Positions 1 through 5,238 of a stretch of DNA of 5,238 bases are shown piece after piece. The stretch is from Actinomycetes bacterium. Its GTDB lineage: Bacteria; Actinomycetota; Coriobacteriia; Coriobacteriales; Eggerthellaceae. The DNA lies in contig JAEZDJ010000106.1 in NCBI GenBank assembly GCA_023429565.1, positions 1-5,238 on the forward strand, in the 5' to 3' direction. The position numbers and the translations under genes were made by a program. Each line of letters starts with the position of its first letter. Position 1 is the first letter of the stretch. The notes under the pieces are model-generated. The model did no database searches. It saw only the letters and a program-made list of their open reading frames with translations, and was not told the DNA's origin.

Positions 1-810
1 GGTGATGTAGGCCTTTTGGATGCCCAGCACGCAATCGATGGCCGTGGGGCCCACGCCTGAACCGGTGGCGGCGCCGCCTGCACAGCAGGAGGAGGAGGTG
101 ACGAAGGGATAGGTGCCGTGGTCTATGTCGAGCAGCGTTCCCTGGGCGCCTTCGAACAGGATGGACTTCCCGTCACGTACGGCGCTGTTCAGCAACTGCG
201 CCGTCTCCGCCATGTAGGGCTTCAGGATGCGGGCGTAGGGAAGATACTCCTCGCATATCTCCTCCACCGTGTAGGTGTGCAGGCCGTATATCTTCTCCAA
301 CACGGGATTCTTCTGAGCCAGTGCCGTCTCCACTTTCAGACGGAATATCTTCTCATCCAGCAAGTCCTGGATGCGGATGCCTTTGCGGGCCACCTTGTCC
401 TCGTAACAGGGGCCAATCCCGCGTTTCGTGGTGCCGATCTTGTTCTCCCCAAGACGCTTCTCGTCGGCGCCGTCAAAATCCTTGTGGTAGGGCATGATGA
501 CGTGAGCGTCGCATGAGATCTTCAGGTTCTCGCATGAAATGCCCTCGGCTTCCAGCATGTCCATTTCCTTGATCAGGACACCGGGGTCAACGACAACCCC
601 GTTGCCGATGACGGGAATGGCATTTTCATACATCACGCCAGAAGGCATGAGATGCAAGGCCAGTTTCCTGTCTCCATGGACAACGGTGTGGCCGGCGTTG
701 TTGCCACCTTGATAACGCACGACGAAATCATAGTTTCGAGCGATGAGATCGGTGATCTTGCCTTTGCCTTCGTCTCCCCATTGGGCGCCGACGAGTACCG
801 TGCTGGGCAT
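1..810 (-). CDS. purA: Adenylosuccinate synthetase PurA, N-terminal 270 residues (3' end outside window)
   Basis: Joins IMP and aspartate using GTP to make adenylosuccinate, the first step from IMP to AMP, in the cytoplasm. About 160 of the usual 430 or so residues lie beyond the left edge. Seen: the P-loop GAQWGDEGKGK (8-18) with catalytic Asp13, NNAGHT (37-42) with catalytic His41, the GTTKRGIGP loop with YEDKVARKGIR that binds IMP, and FEGAQGTLLDIDHGTYPFVTSS with the IMP-contacting Gln and Thr (Thr238 here matches Thr239 of E. coli). Residues 241-243 read Ser-Cys-Cys before AGGAATGSG, where E. coli has Asn-Thr-Thr. The reading frame is intact across the whole stretch. Start: ATG at 810 gives MPSTVLVGAQWGDEG and has AAAGGA six bases upstream. 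It follows the ATPase gene by 54 bases and may be served both by readthrough and by its own promoter at the TATAAT there. The identity is certain. Confidence 0.97.
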   Translation of the reverse strand, partial: MPSTVLVGAQWGDEGKGKITDLIARNYDFVVRYQGGNNAGHTVVHGDRKLALHLMPSGVMYENAIPVIGNGVVVDPGVLIKEMDMLEAEGISCENLKISCDAHVIMPYHKDFDGADEKRLGENKIGTTKRGIGPCYEDKVARKGIRIQDLLDEKIFRLKVETALAQKNPVLEKIYGLHTYTVEEICEEYLPYARILKPYMAETAQLLNSAVRDGKSILFEGAQGTLLDIDHGTYPFVTSSSCCAGGAATGSGVGPTAIDCVLGIQKAYIT

Positions 811-816
811 AGTGTT

Positions 817-822
817 TCCTTT
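817..822 (-). promoter_or_regulatory. Shine-Dalgarno site AAAGGA of purA
   Basis: AAAGGA, within GAAAGGAAA, stands six bases upstream of the ATG at 810. Spacing and sequence are good, and they fix the purA start. Confidence 0.8.
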
Positions 823-830
823 CAAAATGG

Positions 831-840
831 AACCTAGGTT
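831..840. repeat. Perfect 10-base palindrome AACCTAGGTT upstream of purA
   Basis: AACCTAGGTT equals its own reverse complement and lies between the candidate -10 box and the purA ribosome binding site, inside the predicted leader. Symmetry does not extend past the ten bases. It is too short to make a useful RNA hairpin, so if it matters it would be as a binding site for a dimeric regulator. A palindrome of this length has roughly a 1 in 20 chance of occurring somewhere in a gap of this size, so it may be accidental. Confidence 0.25.
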
Positions 841-858
841 TACTGCCGCAAATCAAAC

Positions 859-864
859 ATTATA
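859..864 (-). promoter_or_regulatory. Candidate -10 box TATAAT for purA
   Basis: A perfect TATAAT directly follows the TAA stop of the ATPase gene and lies 48 bases upstream of the purA start codon. No good -35 is seen: the hexamer at 17-base spacing is CGCTCA, and 16 or 18 bases is no better. There is no TGn extension either. Transcription would start near 852, giving a leader of about 40 bases. A sequence this A+T-rich in a G+C-rich block supports a promoter, but the missing -35 makes it moderate at best. Confidence 0.45.
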
Positions 865-3123
865 TTACAGTTCCACCTCATTGAGCGACGGATCGGCGGC
901 GCGCAGCGCCTCGACGACCTCTTCGTGAGAGGTGAACAGAACCACCTGGCGGAAACGAGCGAGCTCGGCCAGCGCAAGAGCCGCGCCCCGTCTCCTCGTC
1001 GAATCGAAGTTGACCAAGATGTCATCAGCCAGAATAGGGACAGCCCGTCCCACGTTGTCGGCCGCGAGCAACAGCGCGATGCGAAGGGACAGATAAAGCT
1101 GCTGGCAGGTTCCCAACGACAGGTGCACAGGCTCTCTCACCGTCCTGACAGCATCGGTGACCTGGAGCTTGCCCTCAGGAGCCATAGACACCTTCACCCA
1201 TCGTCCGTCGGTCATGAGAGAAAGAAGCCGGCTTGCCTGACGATAGACTTCCGGTTGGCTCTTGCTCTCCCACGAGGCGATGGACGCCTCCAACATGCGC
1301 TTGGCCAGAAGGAGGCACGCATAGTCTTGGGCGGTCTCATCTTGCCGGGTGCGCACTTGCTGGTGGAGCATCTTCAGCTCGTCGAAGCGTTTCGCGCGTT
1401 TCGCATGCGACAGCTCTTGCTTCAATTCTCCATACCGGCGATTCAAATGCTCGCTTGCCTCCACCAGACCCGCCCGTTGATGGGACTTCTGGGCAATCGC
1501 CTCATCCACCGCTTCCAGCGAGGGCTCTCCGCGAAGGGCGAGACGCTCCGCCACCTGAGCGCGCTGGCGGCGGGCTTCGGCAAGGCTTTCCTCCAATGCC
1601 GTTCGCCGCGAGACGAGCGCCTGTCTCCGCTGAAGGAATAGGCCTTCCTCGGCGCGGGCGTCCTTCGCCTCGTCAAGGAGGGCGCGGGCCCGCCGAAGCG
1701 ACCCCTGAGCATCCTGAAGGCCATTCTCGTCCAGCTGGCGGCGGACGCTGTCCGCATGATGGGCCTGGGCTTCACGGCAGGCGTCGAGTTTCTTGCCATC
1801 CTGAAGCATGACCCATTTCGCGTCCTGCTTGCGGGCCTCCAACGCCTCGGCCTCTTTGTCCGGGCGAAACAGCATGACCATGGCCGCGCCGGCCAGCATC
1901 AGCGAAAACACCACCAGCACCACGCCCAGTGCCGTGAATGACAGGCTGTTGATCTCCCGGCCATGCATGAACACCGGTATGCCGGCAATCACGAACACGA
2001 GAGGCAGCACGACCGACAGCCACACCTGCACTCGGCGCTGCCGGCGTGCCTTGTTCTCTTCGGCATACAAATCGTCGGCCTCGACAAGAGTCTCGTAGGC
2101 GGCCTTGGACGTCGAGTAGTCGTCCTGTGCCAGATCCACGGCATGTTCCCGCTTCGCCTGCTCGGTGGCAAGCATGTCTATCCGGTCGCGCAGGGCGCGC
2201 TCGTCGGAAGGCCGAAGGGCCACCAGGTTCCGGGGCACGTCCGTCGTCTGAAACCGGCGGGCGGCAACCAAATCCTCTTCGTCCGCCCGAAGGTCTGCAC
2301 GTTTGCCGTCAGCATCCGCAATCTCGCGATCAAGCTTCTCCAGATTCGACCGATGGACCGTCAGGCTCTCGATGTCCGTGTTGAGGGAATTGAGGCGGGA
2401 CAGCAGTTCGTCGCGCTGGGGAGACAGTTCGTGGAACTCCTTGTCCTGGTGCTTGAATCGTTCGGCCTCCTCGCCCGCTTCGGCAAGCTGCGCGCGCAGC
2501 GCATGCTCCTCGTCCGATAGGCGAACGAGGGAGCGCTCGGCCGCCGTGGCCCGGGACGTGTATTCGGCAAGCCGCGCCTGGACGTCCGACAGCGCCTGCG
2601 CCGGAGACGCTCCCGTGCCTGAGCCCGCGGTCAGCAATTTCGCCGTCACGTCTGTCGTGTTGCGCAAAGAACGGAGCTCATCGCTCGTGAGCGAAAACAT
2701 AGTCAGGAACGTCTCTTTGTCGATGTCCTCCACAAGGGAGGCATCGCCAATGAGGCCATCCGCATTCTTCGCACGCGTCAGCTCGATCTCCTCTTCCGAG
2801 GAGGTGGCATCCTCCGCACGATCCGCACGGGCCATGCCGAAAAACAGGGATCCCGAACGCTCGGCATTCTGAGGCTTGTACGTGTTGCGGCCTCCGCGGG
2901 CCTCCTCCCAGCCAAACAGCACGCCGCCGACAAACGAGGCGAGCGTCGTCTTTCCCGCCTCGTTTCTTCCATACACGACATTGAGGCGGGGAGACAAGGG
3001 ACCCACGGTCTCATTGGAAAACGCGCCGAATCCCACGATTTTTAAGAGCTTGAGAAAGGGCGTCCGCCGGTCAGAGGTGTGTCCGTCGACGATGTCCGCG
3101 GGTGTTCCGTCGGTCGTCGTCAT
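865..3123 (-). CDS. yhaN: SbcC/Rad50-like coiled-coil ATPase with a central membrane hairpin, YhaN type
   Basis: An SMC-like ATPase of 752 residues, the likely partner and regulator of the nuclease encoded upstream. Seen: an N-terminal head with the FLKLLKIVGFGAF strand (23-35), Walker A GRNEAGKTT (52-60) and a Q-loop near Gln85; a long charged helical arm (about 175-360); two hydrophobic helices (about 365-386 and 395-419) joined by a short polar loop; a second arm (about 425-640); then the C-terminal head with signature LSLGT (668-672), Walker B ILADD (about 697-701) followed by NFD, and the His switch in FTSHEE (His733). Arg-rich residues before the first helix fit a hairpin whose arms are both cytoplasmic. 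There is no CxxC zinc hook. An Asp (701) sits where ABC ATPases usually have the catalytic Glu, which I believe is common in this family. Start: the ATG at 3123 forms an ATGA overlap with the nuclease stop and has GAGG just upstream. A start at 3201 would add 26 Arg/Cys-rich residues that look like out-of-frame nuclease sequence. The protein is shorter than Bacillus YhaN (about 960, from memory), mainly in the arms. The gene ends in TAA at 865, abutting a TATAAT. Confidence 0.87.
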   Translation of the reverse strand: MTTTDGTPADIVDGHTSDRRTPFLKLLKIVGFGAFSNETVGPLSPRLNVVYGRNEAGKTTLASFVGGVLFGWEEARGGRNTYKPQNAERSGSLFFGMARADRAEDATSSEEEIELTRAKNADGLIGDASLVEDIDKETFLTMFSLTSDELRSLRNTTDVTAKLLTAGSGTGASPAQALSDVQARLAEYTSRATAAERSLVRLSDEEHALRAQLAEAGEEAERFKHQDKEFHELSPQRDELLSRLNSLNTDIESLTVHRSNLEKLDREIADADGKRADLRADEEDLVAARRFQTTDVPRNLVALRPSDERALRDRIDMLATEQAKREHAVDLAQDDYSTSKAAYETLVEADDLYAEENKARRQRRVQVWLSVVLPLVFVIAGIPVFMHGREINSLSFTALGVVLVVFSLMLAGAAMVMLFRPDKEAEALEARKQDAKWVMLQDGKKLDACREAQAHHADSVRRQLDENGLQDAQGSLRRARALLDEAKDARAEEGLFLQRRQALVSRRTALEESLAEARRQRAQVAERLALRGEPSLEAVDEAIAQKSHQRAGLVEASEHLNRRYGELKQELSHAKRAKRFDELKMLHQQVRTRQDETAQDYACLLLAKRMLEASIASWESKSQPEVYRQASRLLSLMTDGRWVKVSMAPEGKLQVTDAVRTVREPVHLSLGTCQQLYLSLRIALLLAADNVGRAVPILADDILVNFDSTRRRGAALALAELARFRQVVLFTSHEEVVEALRAADPSLNEVEL

Positions 3124-4412
3124 CGATCCTCGTCTCTCGCAAGCAGGTCGAGCACATGGTTCTCGGCACGCTCGGCAAGATCGTCCACACGGCGGGCGCA
3201 TGATCCCGGCAACTGCATGTTCTTCTTGAGAAACTCCTCTTGCAGATAGGCGACCATTCCCTCCCGATCCGCGCGGAGCGATTCGGAAACCTGAAGAAAC
3301 ACCGAAGGAAACAGTCCTTCGCGCCGGAGGGCATCCTTGTCTCGCGGCGCAAGCGTTTCATCAAGCAGCGCATCGCAGAAAAACAACGGGTAGGAATCAT
3401 TGATATGCTTGCGCAGGTCCTCAAGGACTCCTGGACGCTCAAGAACCGAATGGAGGGAAGACACGCCTGTCAGCGTGACGCGAACGCACATCTCCTCACA
3501 GTGAGCTTTGCCGTTTTCCTTGAACAACTCACGCATTACCTTGTCGGTCACATCGGACAGGGTTGCGCAGTCGCCTACGTCAACGCCCACACGCTGCCAC
3601 ACGACGCTCGCCGTGGGAATGAATTCGAGGCGGTTCGGCGCCCCTTCCGACAAGGTGACCAGAAAAACGCCGCGTTCTCCCGTTTCTTTGATGTCCCGCC
3701 CTTGTATGCACCCCGAAAAAACGACACGGGGGTCATCGGGGGAAGGCACGATATGCCTGAGATGGATATGCCCGAGAGCCCAGTAGTCCATGCCCGTGCG
3801 TAAAAGGGCCTGGGGGTTTGTCGGTGCCTTGACCGGATCCAGGTCAAGGCCGGTATGAAGGATGCCAAGCGCAAAGGGTGCCTGCCCGGCTGCAGGGTTG
3901 CTTGCCCCAAGAGACTCCTCCGCAGCTTTCCTCGTTATGCCCTCGGCAATGTCCTCGTCAGCCGGCCATGTCTGGTTGTAGTAGCCCCTGCCTCCCACCA
4001 GGCAGAGCGGCTCGCCCTCTCTCTCGTAGAGCAAAAAGCCCGGCTTGTCCGCGGGAAGCATGACGGTGTTGCCGGGAAGGGCGAAAAAATCATGTTGCCA
4101 AGACGTGAGGGGATCATGGTTGCCCGTCACCAGATAAACGGGAATGCCCTCTTTGTCGAGTCGCCTCAGCCCTTCAAAGAAATGCAGGTAATCGCTATAA
4201 GACGCCCGCGCATTGTCGAATATGTCGCCCGCTATGACGACAAAATCAACTTTACGGGAGATGGCGGTTTCGACGATGCGGTCGTATGCCTCCGGTATGG
4301 CGGAGAGCAAACGATTAGCCCATGCGTCAGACAGCGCACGAAGCCCACGAAACGGCGCACCGAGATGGAGGTCGGCGGCGTGAATAAATGTGAGCGTTTT
4401 CGACATGGGCAC
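3120..4412 (-). CDS. yhaO: SbcD/Mre11-like metallophosphoesterase nuclease, YhaO type
   Basis: A predicted two-metal (usually Mn2+) DNA exo/endonuclease in the calcineurin-like phosphoesterase fold, expected to act with the ATPase encoded just downstream. The 430-residue reading shows all the metal-site motifs in order: ADLHLG (Asp14, His16), GDIFDN (Asp63), GNHD (Asn98, His99), ILHTG (His186) and GHIH (His215, His217), then a GCIQGRDIKE segment typical of this branch. The last 190 or so residues form a C-terminal region that in this family caps the active site and binds the ATPase. No signal peptide or membrane helix is visible. Length is near that of Bacillus YhaO (about 400 residues, from memory). 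Start: GTG at 4412 (MPMSKTL) is chosen for its distance to AGGAGG; ATG at 4406 (MSKTL) is the alternative and changes only two residues. The gene begins 32 bases after dnaB with no promoter evident, so it is probably cotranscribed with dnaB. Its TGA overlaps the next ATG. The family is certain; the exact substrate is unknown, and SbcD is a less likely name because the partner is YhaN-like. Confidence 0.88.
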   Translation of the reverse strand: MPMSKTLTFIHAADLHLGAPFRGLRALSDAWANRLLSAIPEAYDRIVETAISRKVDFVVIAGDIFDNARASYSDYLHFFEGLRRLDKEGIPVYLVTGNHDPLTSWQHDFFALPGNTVMLPADKPGFLLYEREGEPLCLVGGRGYYNQTWPADEDIAEGITRKAAEESLGASNPAAGQAPFALGILHTGLDLDPVKAPTNPQALLRTGMDYWALGHIHLRHIVPSPDDPRVVFSGCIQGRDIKETGERGVFLVTLSEGAPNRLEFIPTASVVWQRVGVDVGDCATLSDVTDKVMRELFKENGKAHCEEMCVRVTLTGVSSLHSVLERPGVLEDLRKHINDSYPLFFCDALLDETLAPRDKDALRREGLFPSVFLQVSESLRADREGMVAYLQEEFLKKNMQLPGSCARRVDDLAERAENHVLDLLARDEDR

Positions 4413-4426
4413 AGTGTAACGCGAAC

Positions 4427-4432
4427 CCTCCT
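4427..4432 (-). promoter_or_regulatory. Shine-Dalgarno site AGGAGG of the YhaO-like gene
   Basis: A perfect AGGAGG lies 12 bases after the dnaB stop codon. It is 14 bases from the GTG at 4412 and 20 bases from the ATG at 4406. Both distances are longer than ideal, and the GTG is the nearer. No other in-frame ATG, GTG or TTG lies between the site and 4412, so this site favours GTG 4412 as the start but does not settle it. Confidence 0.65.
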
Positions 4433-4444
4433 CAAGACGGCGGT

Positions 4445-5238
4445 CTAAAAGCCTCCCGCACGCGAATCATCGATGAAATCCATGAAGCGGGTGTATTCGG
4501 GGTTGAATGCCAGGGGAATATCCCGCGTCGGTCCATTGCGGTGCTTGGCGACGATGAGCTCCGCAGCTCCAAGATCAGGACGGTCCTCGCTTTCTGCCTC
4601 CACCTCGTCCATGCTGCGGTCGATGAACATGACGATGTCGGCATCTTGCTCGATGGAACCGGATTCGCGCAAGTCGGAAAGCATCGGCCGCTTCTTGCCG
4701 CGCATCTCGACAGCACGCGACAGCTGAGAGAGCGCGATGACGGGCATGTTCATTTCCTTTGCGAGGACTTTGAGGCCACGCGATATCTCGCCGACCTCGA
4801 CGGCTCGATTGCCGTCACGCCGCGTCTGCGGGGGCTGCATGAGCTGCAGATAGTCGACGATAATGAGTCCTTTGCCTTCGGTGCGGCGGAGCTCGCGGCG
4901 CGCCTTTGCACGAGCCTCGAGAATGGAGAGGCCCGGCGAGTCGTCAATGTAAAGGTCGAGTTTCGAGAGGGTGTTCGACGCATCGGCAATGGCGCCCCAG
5001 TCTCCTTCGGAAATGAATCCTGCGCGGATCTTCGAAAGGCTCACCCGAGCTTCGGCGCAAAGGATACGCTGGACAAGCTGACCAGCGCTCATCTCCAAAG
5101 AGAAGAACGCGACGGCTGCGCCCGACTTTGCCGCGTTGACTGCCAGGTTGAGCGCAAACGACGTCTTGCCCACGCCGGGGCGGGCAGCCAGAATGACCAT
5201 GTCTCCCCCGCGGAAGCCATGGAACAGGTCATCGACGT
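4445..5238 (-). CDS. dnaB: Replicative DNA helicase DnaB, C-terminal RecA-like domain (5' end outside window)
   Basis: This is the ATPase half of the hexameric helicase that unwinds DNA at the replication fork and works with primase. The window holds the last 263 residues; the N-terminal primase-binding domain and linker lie beyond the right edge. Seen, in fragment numbering from the first whole codon at 5236: the domain entry VDDLFHGFRGGD (1-12), Walker A ARPGVGKTS (about 18-26), the FSLEM motif with the presumed catalytic Glu (45-49), Walker B LIIVDYLQLM (124-133), the SQLSR segment (170-174), the DLRESGSIEQDAD motif (198-210), and AKHRNGPT (230-237) carrying the probable Lys sensor and Arg finger of the subunit interface. 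The frame is open to the edge, and the Met at 5200 is internal, not the start. It ends with TAG at 4445 after the usual C-terminal strand. No intein interrupts the part seen. A nuclease gene follows after 32 bases without a terminator. The identity is very secure. Confidence 0.97.
   Translation of the reverse strand, partial: VDDLFHGFRGGDMVILAARPGVGKTSFALNLAVNAAKSGAAVAFFSLEMSAGQLVQRILCAEARVSLSKIRAGFISEGDWGAIADASNTLSKLDLYIDDSPGLSILEARAKARRELRRTEGKGLIIVDYLQLMQPPQTRRDGNRAVEVGEISRGLKVLAKEMNMPVIALSQLSRAVEMRGKKRPMLSDLRESGSIEQDADIVMFIDRSMDEVEAESEDRPDLGAAELIVAKHRNGPTRDIPLAFNPEYTRFMDFIDDSRAGGF

Noticed and set aside
85..99. GGA triplet run as a repeat tract
   Set aside because: It is only three GGA units, which encode conserved-position serines in purA. 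It is not a tandem repeat of note.
118..516. 132-codon open frame on the plus strand
   Set aside because: It is antisense to purA, whose protein sequence is unmistakable across the same bases.
811..864. Terminator between the ATPase gene and purA
   Set aside because: There is no stem of useful length followed by a T run on the minus strand. The only symmetry is the 10-base palindrome, which cannot form a stable hairpin.
925..1641. 238-codon open frame on the plus strand
   Set aside because: It lies wholly inside the ATPase gene, antisense to its second arm and C-terminal head. It shows no domain, its composition is biased, and the minus-strand frame carries clear motifs throughout. Long antisense frames are common in G+C-rich genes.
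1963..2520. 185-codon open frame on the plus strand
   Set aside because: It is antisense to the first arm and membrane hairpin of the ATPase, with no independent support.
3124..3201. Longer start for the ATPase gene, adding 26 residues
   Set aside because: The added stretch is Arg/Cys-rich, fully overlaps the nuclease gene in another frame and resembles no family start. The ATG at 3123, with a four-base overlap and an upstream GAGG, is the usual arrangement.
4413..4444. Promoter or terminator between dnaB and the nuclease gene
   Set aside because: The 32 bases contain only the Shine-Dalgarno site, with no -10-like hexamer and no inverted repeat.
3855..4448. 197-codon open frame on the plus strand
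   Set aside because: It is antisense to the N-terminal half of the nuclease gene, where the metal-binding motifs are. The product has no recognisable features.
1..5238. CRISPR array, tRNA, rRNA, insertion sequence or phage genes
   Set aside because: Almost every base is within the four named genes. I saw no spaced direct repeats, terminal inverted repeats, transposase or RNA-gene structure.

Overview
The window is a single-direction block on the minus strand, densely coding, moderately high in G+C and free of mobile DNA. Read in the direction of transcription (high to low coordinates) it holds four genes. They are the C-terminal part of the replicative helicase gene dnaB (cut by the right edge), a SbcD/Mre11-like metallophosphoesterase of the YhaO type, a SbcC/Rad50-like ATPase of the YhaN type, and the first 270 codons of purA, adenylosuccinate synthetase (cut by the left edge).

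The organism is a bacterium. Strong purine-rich Shine-Dalgarno sites, G+C-rich third positions, a DnaB end containing AKHRNGPT, and the dnaB-purA neighbourhood (known from the rplI-dnaB-purA order of many Gram-positives) suggest a Gram-positive. My best guess is an actinobacterium, possibly a member of the Coriobacteriia. This is inferred from protein style rather than a marker gene, so it is tentative.

Layout: dnaB ends at 4445. After 32 bases the nuclease gene starts (GTG at 4412). The nuclease stop codon overlaps the ATG of the ATPase gene by four bases (3120-3123), so the two are probably translationally coupled and make one complex. The ATPase gene ends at 865. A 54-base gap then holds a perfect TATAAT, a 10-base palindrome and the purA ribosome binding site, and purA starts at 810. 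No terminator is visible in either gap, so all four may be read from one transcript, with an extra purA promoter likely in the last gap.

In function, dnaB and purA are housekeeping genes for replication and AMP synthesis. The pair between them resembles the SbcCD/Mre11-Rad50 DNA-end-processing machines, but the ATPase carries a two-helix membrane hairpin at the tip of its coiled coil where Rad50 and SbcC have a zinc hook. That membrane-linked nuclease-ATPase pair, set between dnaB and purA, is the most interesting thing here. It looks like a known family in a notable position rather than a wholly new system.
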